A stretch of DNA of 64,000 bases from Galaxea fascicularis (GCA_948470475.1 OX419342.1:20355539-20419538); one strand, 5' to 3'; shown: positions 1-11,400, counted from the stretch's first letter. Made by a program: numbers and translations. Notes: generated by a model from the letters alone, not told the origin.

Positions 1-137
1 CTGAATGTTGACGATCGGGGGCTTGTTTTCCTTGTCGACGCTCAGAGTTTGTGACAGTTTTCGGCCTGTAAAGACGGGTTTTACGTTAATATCGATCTTG
101 GCTCCCAGAGAATGGATATCTTTGCGTACGTAACAGT

Positions 138-593
138 GTGCACCCTAGCTTGTCTTTCACTATAGAACTTGAACATGAGGGCTCTACTCCATTTCTCAGT
201 ACAGTCTTGACAAGATGTGGTGGCATTCCAACAACGGATGTCTACAGAAAACCAACCGACACAGGACTGCTACTTTATTTCCAAAGCCACGTCGACAGCA
301 GATACAAAAACGGCCAAGTCAACGCGATGGTTAACTGTGCGTATCGTCGATCGTCCACCAAAGAAGGCTTTAAAAAGGAATGGAATAAGTTACGCACCAT
401 GTTTTCAAAGCTGCGCTATCCGAAAACATTGATCGATTCCACCATAAATAAGTTCAGGCAGGAGTCAGGTAAAGAAATACACTCTGTGCCTTCGAATTCA
501 GCAGACCCATCTGTCCACATAGTTTTACCCTTTAAAGTGTCTATAACCCCAAAAACTGTTTTTGGGCCGGAAAAATTCTTTATATCGCACTGA
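138..593 (+). mobile_element. Penelope-like element reverse transcriptase, C-terminal fragment
   Basis: An open frame of 151 codons resembles the end of the reverse transcriptase of Penelope-like retroelements. The pattern is a short strand motif, 'STPFLSTVLTR', then 'VYRKPTDTGLLLYFQSHVD' and a helical stretch with 'AYRRSS', 'EWNKLRTMFSKLRYP' and 'LIDSTINKF'. In intact elements this part follows the catalytic palm and precedes a GIY-YIG endonuclease; neither is seen here. The first codons are only an ATG inside the domain, and homology probably begins before 138. After about residue 106 the frame runs into unrelated sequence, so the element is truncated on both sides. It is a relic and not a host gene. 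The family assignment is from remembered motifs. Confidence 0.75.
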
Positions 594-707
594 GCAAAAT
601 TCCGCAATTTTTTTTTTCATTTGGTTGAAACCTAGATTTTTTATGAATTTTTAAAGTAGGCAAAAAACGCCTTTTTTGAAACATTACCGAGTGAAAGAAC
701 TATCAAA

Positions 708-989
708 ATGGGTCTGGGTCGAGCACGATTCGTGACGTCATTCCAGGATTTCTCTTGTGAGCATGGAGCTGTGATAATCAACAATTTGCTTGGATCTCAA
801 TCGATGAAAATGCCAGACGCCTGTGTTGTTTTCGGATGTAACAACACTCCAAACCAGAGGGAAGGTATCGCACTTCATCAGATACCTATTTTGGAGCAGA
901 GGACCAGTAGAAAAAAAAGCGAAGAAAAAAATAGGTTGACTTCGTCCAACTGAGGCGGGCCGCACAAATACTCGGCTCTGTGTTCGAAG
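708..989 (+). pseudogene. THAP zinc-finger domain, 5' part of a disrupted copy
   Basis: From the ATG at 810 the translation begins 'MPDACVVFGCNNTPNQREG' and 'ALHQIP', the start of a THAP C2CH zinc finger (first cysteine pair C-x4-C). The frame breaks near residue 62 of the longer ORF. The expected continuation 'VDFVQLRRAAQ' appears in another frame, and 'KYSALCSK' runs up to position 989. The second half of the finger (CSKHFRDEDL, the C-x2-H pair) resumes at 1538-1580 after an insertion. THAP domains bind DNA and occur in P-element-like transposases and host regulators. Frameshifts plus the insertion make this copy dead. Whether it came from a transposon or a host gene cannot be told. Confidence 0.65.
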
Positions 990-1550
990 TAAGGGTAGAT
1001 ATATATGTTGTGCCGCGTAGCACTATAAACACATACAAGTGGTGGAACAGAGAATTAACTCTGAAGTGTAAATTTAAGTGCTAATAGAAACCCATGAAAA
1101 ACCCACTGGGCGTTAGCCCTAGTAAAGGGTATCAGGTATACCCTTTACTGGGGCTAACGCCCAGTGGGTTTTTCATGGGTTTCTATTAGCACTTAAATTT
1201 ACACTTCAGAGTTAATTCTGTGTTCCACCACTTGTATGTGTTTATAGTGCTACGCGGCACAACATATATATGTACCCTTACTTTCTCTTCGCCGCGATTC
1301 ACCATCTTAATCGTCCCCGACTTTCTCTGTCCGACCTCGTAGCTTAGTCGCCAGAGCAACGGTAGATCTAATCCGGAGGTCGTGGGTTCGATTCCCACCG
1401 AGGTCATAAGAATTTTTTCTTTGCCTCGTGTGGTTCCCTGATACCCTTTACTAGGGCTAACGCCCAGTGGGTTTTTCATGGGTTTCTATTAGCACTTAAA
1501 TTTACACTTCAGAGTTAATTCTCTGTTCCACCACTTGTCTGTGTTCGAAG
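977..1550. mobile_element. SINE-containing composite insertion with 13-bp target-site duplication
   Basis: The 13-mer TCTGTGTTCGAAG occurs at 977-989 and again at 1538-1550. Removing 990-1550 restores an uninterrupted THAP coding stretch, so 990-1537 is an insertion of 548 bp with a 13-bp target duplication, as made by LINE machinery. The insertion has three copies of one repeat unit: inverted at about 991-1135, direct at about 1138-1280, and direct but truncated at about 1437-1537. A tRNA-like region lies between the last two. The first two copies form a nearly perfect hairpin with 140-bp arms. Confidence 0.75.
1333..1405 (+). repeat. tRNA-derived SINE head (tRNA-like sequence)
   Basis: A 73-nt stretch has a perfect 7-bp acceptor stem (GACCTCG with CGAGGTC), a perfect T arm (GTGGG TTCGATT CCCAC) containing a B-box, and a D-arm-like GCTTAGTCGCCAGAGC. 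The anticodon stem is spoiled by an extra base and there is no normal anticodon loop. It sits inside a repeat inserted into the THAP remnant, so it is best read as the polymerase III promoter head of a SINE and not as a working tRNA gene. Confidence 0.7.
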
Positions 1551-1582
1551 CACTTCCGAGACGAGGACCTCACAGTAAAGTA
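1538..1582 (+). pseudogene. THAP zinc-finger domain, 3' part
   Basis: Codons TGT TCG AAG CAC TTC CGA GAC GAG GAC CTC read CSKHFRDEDL, the second metal-ligand pair (C-x2-H) of a THAP finger. It joins the part ending at 989 once the 548-bp insertion is removed. It ends in a stop (TAA) near 1582. Confidence 0.65.
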
Positions 1583-1745
1583 AATTTGTCATATTTCAAT
1601 TTACATTTTCTCAGCTGATATAACACCTGATATGCTGAAACTTTGCAGGGTCACTAAAGTAAAGGTGTTCTTCCTATTTCTGGTGTCAGTTTTTTATTCA
1701 GTTCAATTTTAACTCATTCAGCCGCCATTTTGGTGAAGGGTCTGT
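1583..1745 (+). repeat. Dispersed repeat, copy 1 (pair at 54440-54605)
   Basis: This AT-rich stretch shares a nearly identical core with 54440-54605. Both contain 'GATATAACACCTGATATG', 'AAACTTTGCAGGGT', 'ACTAAAGTAAAGGTG', and end with a 'GCCACCATTTTGG'-like run followed by 'GAAGGGTCT'. No coding capacity is seen. It is an interspersed repeat of unknown type. Confidence 0.7.
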
Positions 1746-2107
1746 TTAGCCACGAACGATGTCTCGCCCCTGCTAACGACTTTTAACAGTGAATAAGCAC
1801 TCTTCTCGATCACCTTCTTTTACTTCTTCTTCGCAAACCAAAACATTTACCTTCTTGAGTTACACGTACCGGACGGAACCTTCCACCTTTTTGCATTCTT
1901 AATCTTGGTCTTTTATGTAATTATGTAGGTACGTTACGCGAGTACTTTCATGACACGAATAAATAACATGCTGCAATTACTACACATATGCACTCAAGGG
2001 CACTAATTCCAAAATTACAATAACAACTAAAGACTGCGGAAAGCAATGAGATAAAAAAAAATTAACACAGAGGGTTACGTAACATATCACAGCTATGTAC
2101 AGAAATG
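1746..2107. other. No gene seen; AT-rich spacer
   Basis: Only short chance frames occur. No splice-bounded coding stretch or repeat structure was recognised. Confidence 0.5.
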
Positions 2108-2327
2108 TAAAGGTCCTGGCAGACGAGGACACATTGTTGCGGACACATTGTTGCCGACACAATTGTTTCGCCGTTTGCCCGCGCGCGCAACATTTGTCTT
2201 GCAGACACAAATTGGGTCCGCAACAAATGTTTCCCCGTTTGCGCAGCATGGAAACATAACATTCATTTTCTGTCCCGCCCAAAAAACATTGTGAGCAACA
2301 ATGTATCCTCGTTTGCCAGGGCCTTAA
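2108..2327. mobile_element. MITE with TAA target duplication (Harbinger-like)
   Basis: Terminal inverted repeats begin AGGTCCTGGCAGACGAGGA at 2111 and end TCCTCGTTTGCCAGGGCCT at 2324. They are flanked by the direct trinucleotide TAA at 2108-2110 and 2325-2327. The 214-bp interior contains several 'ACATTGTTG'/'CAACAATG' inversions and no ORF of note. A 3-bp TWA duplication is typical of PIF/Harbinger transposons; the family assignment is inference. Confidence 0.65.
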
Positions 2328-2589
2328 GTTAACTAAACAGAACTAATGAAGCTTTAAAACAAGTGTGAACAGAAAATCCGTGACATTAAATCGGGTAACC
2401 ACGAAAGCGTATAAATGTATTTGTGTTTTGAACTTCAAATGAATAATGGACTGAGAAAGAGAAGTAACCAAAATGTATAATTTGAGCTGAATTTTTCCAA
2501 TTCTTGGCTCATATCGCCACTGATGCGAGGCTTAATTACGCTACAACAAAGCCAGTGGAAACATTTGCAACTCCAACGTCAGGTCTGAA

Positions 2590-2760
2590 AACGGGTATGA
2601 ATTTTAGAGGCCAGCTTTGAAAACGGGTGTGCAAATAGCATGTTTAGGTCTAAAACAGGGTCAGGATTTGGAGAGCTGTGCGGTATACCCCAACCAAGAA
2701 TTCCGAGGGGTTCGCCTCCCCTTCCCCCCCAGGGGGGAGGGGGGCTTAAAAAGTCTGAAA
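2590..2760 (+). repeat. Dispersed repeat, copy A (inverted partner at 31225-31350)
   Basis: The stretch with 'AAAACGGGTGT', 'ACAGGGTCAGGATTTGGAGA' and 'CCCCAACCAAGAATTCCGAG' is matched in reverse complement at about 31225-31350. A similar 'CCCGTTTTCAGA' remnant is at 31538. It includes a G/C-rich run (2720-2745). Frames through it look protein-like but recur as repeat translations, so it is not annotated as a gene. Confidence 0.65.
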
Positions 2761-3092
2761 TTCGGAAAGCTTTCTATAGAGTCTGGAAAATCCAACATGT
2801 AAAAAGCTATATGAACTCAATTAACCGTGCCCAAGAGATAGAGCATCAAACCCTGACTAATTTATGCGAAAATAAGAAGTTGACAGGCTTGCATAATTAC
2901 ATAACGGATCAGTGAATATGTTCTTTCGCAATTCTTTCTTATCACGCCATCCTATCCTGTAAATGTCAAGCGATCTCCCCCCACCCACCCCCCCCCCCGC
3001 GCTTCACTCTAAGGCGAATCCACCTCATGAAAATAAAATACAAAAAAACTTTGATGCTGACTTTACCACCGCATTCTTTCCTTAAAATAAAG
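2761..3092. other. Spacer with homopolymeric C run
   Basis: No gene is seen. A polycytosine-rich tract lies near 2977-2999. Confidence 0.5.
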
Positions 3093-3836
3093 TCAAACAA
3101 AATCAATATATAAAATAGCAGAAATCACACATGCAACAACGATAAGAAGAGAGGTCATTGCTAAACAATTGTTCATTAGTTCCCGTTTGACCTGACGGCC
3201 AGACCTGAATTCCTCCATTGGCAAAGTGGCTATTTCGCCTCCAATGTTTTCATGTGGAAACGCAACGTTTGGAATTTCACAACCTAAAAATTCGCACAGT
3301 GGTTTCCATCCCTGCTTGACGTTGTAAACCAAAAGCTTTCTCGGTGGAACCATGGATTTGACACGATCGATATGGATGCGGTATCGTTTCCTAAACACGG
3401 ATGTTGATCTAGGATTGCACGAACCAAACATTGCGTCGTTCAACGACAAGACGATCAAGAATACTTTCCTCAACGTTGGCGATAGTGGCGTGAATACTCT
3501 CAACCAATATTTCGCCTTGTAGAACACTTCCAGTTGATTTGTGATACTCTTTACCCATGATTCCTCGTCTCGTTCGGTAAGGATTACCTTGCAGTCGGGA
3601 AAAGCTTCCAAAATTTCTTCAAAGAAAAAATAGCCCGGCATGTCCACTGCTGCATCGGCGTTTTCATAGATTCGTTTGACGTCCGGTGTGATGCCATTTT
3701 CGAAAACGTCAACCCAGTGATCTAGGAAATCGAAGGTTTGCTCTTCCCAGTCATACACTGTTAAACCGAGGATCCGTAAGGCCTTTCTGATCGTTTTAGT
3801 GCCTGTCTTGGCGAGACCCGCACAAAGGACCTTCAT
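3093..3836 (-). CDS. Sulfotransferase-family protein with C-terminal membrane anchor, intronless
   Basis: A complete 247-residue frame resembles the P-loop sulfotransferase family (Pfam sulfotransfer_4 type) found in invertebrates and fungi. The N-terminus 'AGLAKTGTKTIRKAL' (about residues 6-20) matches the 5'-phosphosulfate-binding loop of PAPS-dependent enzymes. 'VILTERDEESWVKSI' (about 84-98) matches the conserved strand and helix near the 3'-phosphate site. Residues about 222-244 are strongly hydrophobic ('AMTSLLIVVACVISAILYI') and look like one tail membrane segment. The start is the first in-frame ATG just before the binding loop, as usual for the family. The frame has no stops or shifts, so it looks functional. 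It lies on the strand opposite to NEK9. If the NEK9 kinase exons lie upstream of the window, this gene is nested in a NEK9 intron. Substrate unknown. Confidence 0.8.
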   Translation of the reverse strand: MKVLCAGLAKTGTKTIRKALRILGLTVYDWEEQTFDFLDHWVDVFENGITPDVKRIYENADAAVDMPGYFFFEEILEAFPDCKVILTERDEESWVKSITNQLEVFYKAKYWLRVFTPLSPTLRKVFLIVLSLNDAMFGSCNPRSTSVFRKRYRIHIDRVKSMVPPRKLLVYNVKQGWKPLCEFLGCEIPNVAFPHENIGGEIATLPMEEFRSGRQVKRELMNNCLAMTSLLIVVACVISAILYIDFV

Positions 3837-4670
3837 CGCGATTTTGTTTGATACGCATTGATAAATACGGTACTCCTATCAACGATCAGGTTGACAAGTT
3901 TGTCACTCATCGCTCCTCGCTCAATTCAGTTGGTTTTGACTTATTTCCAAAGGTCAAACCATGGGCCCTTATCATTTACACGGAAAACCCGGAAATTCTG
4001 GTTTTAAATTCAAATGGTACATACCATTCCATTTGGAACGTTTTAGAAATTATGGGCCATCGGCTTAATCAATGCATTTTTTCTGCTGTTTTAGAGCTTT
4101 CCAATTGATACTAGTTCATTTTGTGATTTATCCATTTTGCGTTTGGACAAGCTTCAGCATTAAATATTTACACCTAAAATTTCCACCCGGAAAGATCGTG
4201 TAAATGGTAAGCGCTCCAGGAGTCAAACCTACCTTGCTGAGCCTACGGTTCAACAAGCACCTAGGAACAAACCATGTTTTCATTGCCCAGCGGTATCACT
4301 GAAGACCAGCTTGAGATGTAGAATCAATTCGAATTAGGACAATTAGTCAAGCCTGGCCATGGATTGGGGGTATACGGTATCCAGAGCCGTTTTAACTCAG
4401 GTATATAGTATTTTCTCGTCAGAAGTCACAATTCGGGTATAAAGTATCGTAGTTTTCCCTAAAATTTAGGTGTTCGGTATATAGACATGAATTGATTTTG
4501 AGCTAGGTGTATTGGTATCTTATGGGGAGAAAATTGGTATTCTACACCCCACCCCCACGGGCGGGGCCTGATTGGTGGGTGTGCATGCTAGAAGATGGTT
4601 GCGTTGCGTGACCGTTACAAATACGGCTGCACGTGCACAACATACAAGACATGTCACTAATCTCGTAACC
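3837..4670. other. No gene seen between sulfotransferase and MITE
   Basis: The region upstream of the sulfotransferase start is AT-rich with only short chance frames. No exon with convincing splice sites was found; the promoter would lie here. Confidence 0.5.
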
Positions 4671-4673
4671 AGG

Positions 4674-4855
4674 GGCCTGTTTCTCGAAAGTCCCGAAAAC
4701 TTTTCGGGCCCGAAAAGCCATTTCAAAAACTGCGATCCGCTTATTCTAAACAGCTGGTCTTTTACTATGATTTCAAGGTACGAAAGGGCAAATTTGCTGC
4801 AAAATTTCATGCTTGGAAATGTGTCCGAAAAGTTTCGGGAGTTTCGAGAAACGCA
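4674..4855. mobile_element. MITE with TIR beginning GGCCTGTTTCTCGAAA
   Basis: The left end 'CCTGTTTCTCGAAAGTCCCG' and the right end 'CGGGAGTTTCGAGAAACGC' are inverted copies, with the inner parts (ACTTTTCGG / CCGAAAAGT) extending the pairing. The element is about 180 bp and non-coding. The target duplication is unclear. Confidence 0.6.
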
Positions 4856-5406
4856 CGCCAGAGTCTTCAATCTCCTCTTCCAGCGGTCGGGAGGCTAGCT
4901 TTAATCCGTCTGGTCGAAACTTTAGGGATCAGCGACATACAATGCAATAACCTCATTTATCCACAGTAAAATCATCAAGCAAATACAGCGTATGAGTTAC
5001 AATTTAAAATATTCAAGTCTTACCCTACAAAATGGAAAAGAGCTACCTACTGTGCTTGAATGCCGTGTAATTTATGAACTTTCATGAGAACTTCGAAAGA
5101 AACCACTGTAGCAAGATTTAAAGGCGGACAGGGTTTCCACGTGCCTTAGCTCAAGAGGTAGACTGTTCCACAGCGCCGAACCTCTTCAGCTGAAGCTACC
5201 TTAAATTTTAGTATTTGGTTCGGGGCAGCGGAACAGCTAACTTTTCAACAGAACTTTCAAGACAGTAGACAAAAGTTTCATTGCGATAAGTGAAAAGAGA
5301 CCCAAGTGCTGGGGAGGAAGGTCATTTAATTCCAAGGAACCTTAACCTCTTTACTACAAAATCGCTTATGCTGCGTATGTAACCTCTCTGATGTTTTTGC
5401 CAACAG

Positions 5407-8400
5407 AGGATGGTGTGCTGTACACGTTTGGATCAGACTATTGGGGCTGTGTGGGCTGTAATAATGAACTGGACGAGAAGGTCACCACGCCGTACAGAGT
5501 GGACTTCTTTGCTGAGAACCCTGTGGAACAAGTAACATGTGGAGAGTGTCACATCGTTGCCCTTACAGGTGGGTTACTTGTGCCAGTGATGAGTGTGCCT
5601 GGCATATGTTGTGTTGATAGGTACTGGGAGGTTAACCGCTGCGTGGTAATCCTATGTGTGAGATGATAGTTCTTTTCCTCCCCCTCCCCCTGCTCCTCCT
5701 TCCCCCACCTCTTCCTTCTCCCGCCTCCTCCTCCTCCGCCCCTCCCTCTCCTCCCACTTCTCCTCCTACTTCTCCTCCCTCCTCCCCCTACCCTTCCTTC
5801 TCCCGCCTCCCCCTCCTCCGCCCCTCCCTCTCCTCCCACTTCTCCTCCTACTTCTCCCCCCTCCTCCCTCCTCCTCTTCCTTCTCCCGCCTCCTCCTCCA
5901 CCCCTCTTTGTCCTCCCACTTCTCTTACGTTTCCCCCCTCCTTCCCCCTCTTCCTTCTCAAGCCTCCTCCTCCTCCACCCCTCCCTCTCCTCCCACTTCT
6001 CCTCCTACTTCTCCCCCTCCTTCCTCCTCCTCTTCCTTCTCAAGCCTCCTCCTCCTCCGCCTCTCCCTCTCCTCCCACTCCTCCTTCTACTTTTCCCCTC
6101 TCCTCCCCCCTCCTCCTTCTTCTCTCCCCTCCTTCTTCTCCAAGTTTGTTTGAAAAAAGGCGTCTGTAATTATTGAATGCTAAACAACTTGGAGACAAGG
6201 TTTTTTGGTTTGAAAAAAATCGTTTGTAATTATTGAGGGCTAAACAAACTTTGAGACAGTTTATTTGCAGTCATTTTGTTGCACTGATGGCTCGAGGTGC
6301 TGCGCCTTTCCTTTTATCGATACTCAGTTAAATCGTTTTTAACTTTTTTTCTTTCTTGCACAGTTTCCAAAGACGTTTACTCTTGGGGATGCGGCGAGTA
6401 TGGTAACACTAACAACCTGCCCTGATTGATTTAAAACAGCATTAGAGAGAACGTTTGACTCTGGGAAACAAAAACATAATTGACCTTTAACACCTCGTTT
6501 TTACATTTCTTCGCAGGTCGCTTGGGTCTTGGAAATGAAGACGATTGCGCAGCACCACAGAGGGTAACAACTTTAGAATTTTGTAAAAACGATCTTTAGT
6601 GTTCATGCTGTTAAATGCAATTTAACGGAGTTAACAACGAGGAGCGCTTATCTCATCCTGCTGGCCAGCGGTGTACGTGAGATGCACATGCTCCAAGATC
6701 CATCATGCTCTTGGATCTGTAGCGTGGTCTAGTTTTTCTTCCTTGCCACGGGGGGCTCATGGCTGGGTTGCCAAGATTTTCCAGCCATGGGAGCGGTCTC
6801 CATCCAGGAGCTGGCTGCCAATAGTGGAAGCTCTTGAGTATCACAGGCACCCAACCTCCACTTCGCAACGCAGTTGTTAATTTCAATTTACTAAACTGGT
6901 AATTACGGTTGATCCACGCAACTCTACAGGCGGGGCCTAACGAGGGCGAAATTTTCTCCAGATTCATCATCGTCACCATTATTGTTTACCCTCGGATTGA
7001 AGAGTGGCTAATACATATTCACCACTCACATTCATCTCTTTCACGGGACATATGAACCTACAATTGGCCTGCTCCCAACGTCTTCTAAGCTCAGTTGGTT
7101 AGAGTGTCGCGCCGGTATCGTGAGGTCACGGGTTCGGGCCTCTTTACGCAATTGCATATAACTACCTTAACAACTGCGAGGACCAGACCTCGTTTGATTT
7201 CATTTCCACAGTTCATGTATGATTCATTTCGTATTCACCAGTCACACAAGCTAATATCTCCGAACATTTACGCACTATACACTATACAATATACACACAA
7301 AGGCCAGACCACAACACCGGGAACTACATCCCCTACTTTTTGCCATAAGTGTGTGGGTTCTTTAATGTTCCTCAAAGCTATCACGAGCAAGGATTGTGAG
7401 ACGGGACCGCAGGTCGTACAGTTTTTCGTCCTCATCCGAGAAGACTAGAAACTCTAATCATTTGCGGATGTCGTTACAAAGGCAGCATTTTTCTCCTCGG
7501 TCATTTAAAGACCCTGAGTGTTGGTCTAGCCGGGGTTTGAACCCGCAACCTTCCGCACGGGAGCCCGGTGCTCTACCAACTGAACAAACCAGTCGAAAGG
7601 TTTTGTGTGTTCTCGGCGACTCTCGCTCACTCTCACAAGCGCTTATCGCGAGCTTTTGACGTCGGACACGTTGGTATCAGTTTGAAGAGGTATTTCACGG
7701 ATTTCTCACGCTCGTTTGGTCTAAGCGCTTAGAGCTGAGGAAATGCATGTGCAGTGAAATCTCGACAACTCTCATACTTGATTGGCCTGAGCATTAACAG
7801 TGAAAATGCCAATAACAACACCGTTTCACACAACTTAAATTTCCCATCATATGGTGGAGCTGGTCAGTTCTAACGACTATTTTATCACAAGTAAGGCCTT
7901 AATATTGTAAACTTGAAAACTGCCAGACCGCCGATGCGAAGCTGAATTACCCTCATCGACGATCGAAATAGTCTTTCGGGATGTCCGCGGGGGAGCGTTG
8001 CGTGACATCCCGAAAGACGGCTGCGAAGGAGACTACGATCGAAATGGATGGGAGATAAACTTTACTGTTCCGTTTCGTTGTAGATTGGTGTACCTCGTCA
8101 GTGTAAAATAGCGTCTGTGTGTTGTGGATGTGATTTTACTTTCTTGCTGACTACAACTGGTCGTCTGCTTGGATTTGGTAACAATGATGAGAACCAACTC
8201 GGGATTGATACTCCACAGTCACTAAGGAAAAGACAAATTAAGGTTTGGAAGATAGTGTGTAACATCACAAAATGTTATTTTCAACAAAGGTATCACTCGA
8301 TTCAAACGACTGTTAACGCTAAAAGGGAAATAAACCGAGCTTCTTTCTTTGTATTTGCTCGCTTCTCGGCTGTTCTTTTTATGATTTGGTACACCCATTT

Positions 8401-11400
8401 TGAAATCACTGGCTATTCTTGCAATCTGATTGGTTCTCAACGTGCAATAAATTCAGAAATCACGCTCGGGTGCGGCACAAGGGGAATACATCACATACCC
8501 TTTCACCCCAGGTCAATGTTCAGGTACCTGTTAATTTTCTGAGAGCCTTTTCACCCCAGGTCAATGTTCAGGTACTTGTTAATTTTCTGAGAGCCTGATT
8601 GGTTTCAACTGACCTTGGAATTGAGTTAATTTAACTACATGTTTCGTTTTGTAACATCTTACGTAGACCACGCACTTTTCTATTTTTTAGTCTACCACAG
8701 GACATTTCCCGTACGTCACCGGCCCAAAACCTGTTATGCCTCTTAACAAGTGAGTAGTCAAATATGATACCTGCATTGCAACTTTTACAGTAGGTCTTTA
8801 AGGCCCCTTCCACGCGAATGTGTTTTCAAATTGTTTGACTCTAGATACTGCACTCAAGGATTTACAATGAATACCGTCAGTTCACGTAACAAACCCGTGC
8901 TTTTGGTGACAATTTTTTTTTGAAAAGCGCTGCGAAGCTTAAGATCGCGAGTGCCTCCACGTATACCTATGTGATTTACTTTTTTTACCCCAAAATTGAC
9001 TTGCGCCCTTTTTACGTTTTCAGGTACAGCATAACCTCCGTTTCTGCTGGGAGATCGCACTCGGCTGTAATAGACGGTACGTTCAGGGGAAATGATGGTT
9101 TGACCACAGCTGTACTTGTATTATAGCGAAGAATGACCAAAGTCTTCTATCAAAAAGAGCATAGTTATGGTGTTATTTTCTTGACCGAGTCGCCGATTTT
9201 TAAACGTTTTAACGGAATTTACGTGCAAGAAACTATTTCCATTGACCGGTCAATGTTGTTTCTTTATTGTAGCATACGGTCGCCTTATCACAGTAGGGTC
9301 AAACAAGTTCGGACAGCTGGGACTGGGGGACTTCAAACCCCGGGCGGGGCCTTGTGTGGTCAAAGGAGAAATGGTTGGTAAACGAGTTGTACATGCAGCG
9401 TGCGGAGATGACTTCACTGTGGTGGCCACAACAGGTATTTACGCTTAAAACCCAAAGATCAAAATGTTAATTCTCGTTACTTGTCCCTACACATTTCCTA
9501 CAGAATAGTAGGGGGAAATTGTTTAAAATATCAAGCAAATTCATCTTGTGTAATCCCGTTCTTAATTCTCATGACCATTCTGTTTTATAAAGTGTTGATA
9601 TTACAAGGAGAAATTTGATGCTGATCACTCGTATGGTTTGAAGGGTTGCATTGTAAAGTACACTGAGTGGAACGCCGTTTGTGCGATTACCGTCGGGCCA
9701 TGAAAAATTGGTCGTACTAACGATGTGGTTGGATTAGCGGAGTTTTCAAATAATAAAATAAGTGGCCATTTGGAGCTCGGGCCACAAAAAGTGATTGTAA
9801 CAATGGGGTGGTCGTTTGGCGTGGTTCCACTGAACTGAAGTGTATGAGTCACAGAAAAACAACACTGCTTGAGCAGTTTCTGTATTGCGTAACAACTACG
9901 AGTCATACTGCTGATTTCCTGTACCAGAAAGGTGAATTCACGCAGTGGTTACATAGATACAACGCATCGTACTTTCTCTGGTCATAAGCTGGCCCGTTCG
10001 TTCTCTCTCGTTACGCAGATCAGTAAATGTGTCGAGAATAAACGGTATATTAAACTAAAAGTCTATCAAGTCCATGTAACTTTCAATCTATTTCTTTTAC
10101 GATTATCTTATTTTATTTTATTTTATTTTATTTTATTTTATTATGAATTTTTTTTTTTCATTAGATAACCAGATCTACTCTTGGGGGAGAGGAGACAATG
10201 GTCGTCTTGGCGTGCTAACAGACAGCCTCGTGCGGGCGAAGGGTGGCATCCCGTGCACAGCTGTCCCGCGTCCGATTTTCGGCGCTCTGCACGTGCTGTC
10301 ATGTGTGGCCTGTAAACACTGGAATTCATTAATCGTGGCAGAACGTGTTCTTAGTTCACGGGCTGTCAAACGTGGTGGCTCGCAAGGACGATCTCTAGAA
10401 TCACAGTCATGTAAGTCTGTTTGTGTCTGCGTAATTGCAAAAGGCAACACCTCTTACATCAAGGTACAAGTAGTCTTGACGCGTACATAAGCGTCTTATG
10501 GTAAGAGGTAAATCACAGAAACGCAAGAAAAAGCAATGATTCTGGGAATATATTAATTGTTTTGCTATCTGTTTAGCCCACGTAGGCGAAACCGAAAAAA
10601 GGGGTAAAAAAACAAAAACAGAAACACAGGTGTTGACAAAGAATTTCTTTTAATATTTCTCGTTTCAAAATTTAACAAAAATGAAAACAGTGGAACAGAA
10701 ATTGACTTCAGTTTCCGGAGACTCTCAAAACTTTGGTCAGGCGCAGTGGGTGTCTCCTCTGTCTTGCTCTGTCTCTCTCGACCCAGCCATTTCAGTTGCT
10801 CTGTTGGCGGCTGGTTTTGAAACTTTTCTTATGGAACGTGCGAGATCAAAGTCAACGTGAACCAATCAGAACTCGGAGCGGAGTAAGTTATTAATTAAGC
10901 GCTTAGCGCGGGAAAAGCTCTGCTCGACGTTGTTGAGAAACCAAATTTAGTTTATATACTAATAACAGAGTTCAGTTAAACAAATTCAACTTAGCCAAAC
11001 CAACGCAAAATTTCGTTATCTCCACCTTTCCAAATGGAGCTGATATCGTTTTCTCTCTAGCAGCAGGTGATAACGGTGGCTCAGATTCTGTGTTTTCGGA
11101 TCCAATGAGACTAGACATTAATCATGACAGTGGACCTGCCGATGGAAATCACTTGTATGGTGACTTGACCAAGGACTCTGGTGTCGGTCGCTCGCCCCGG
11201 GCTCCTGGGTCTGGATCCGACCCGAGGAGTCTGGCTGATATTAGCGTGCCGCCAGCGTGGCTTCAAGATGTAAGTGTTGGTTCAGTGAAGGTGTCACTCA
11301 TATTTCAGCTAAATAATGTAAGTATTAGATAAAAAAAAAAAAGTCACCTGAAGAATCTTCTTACTATCATCACCTTTTATGACAAAATGATAGATTGAAA

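Noticed and set aside
1333..1405. Functional tRNA gene
   Set aside because: Acceptor and T stems are good, but the anticodon stem has an extra base and the sequence is inside a target-duplicated insertion, so it is a SINE head.
1186..1479. Reverse-strand 97-codon frame with 'SVGIEPTTSGLDLP'
   Set aside because: It is the translation of the tRNA-like SINE head and its tail. The same peptide pattern arises wherever this repeat is present and is not a gene.
2617..2915. Overlapping 61- and 91-codon frames
   Set aside because: They fall in an interspersed repeat also present near 31.3 kb; no splice or domain support.
5654..6169. 171-residue Pro/Ser/Leu-rich protein frame and its overlapping neighbours
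   Set aside because: Every frame through the C/T minisatellite is open by composition; it lies in a NEK9 intron.
5407..11269. RCC1 or HERC gene instead of NEK9
   Set aside because: The blade sequences (YSWGCGEYGRLGL, PRPIFGALH) and the downstream WL-x2-EL-x2-AEYI plus coiled-coil tail match NEK9, not RCC1 or HERC proteins.
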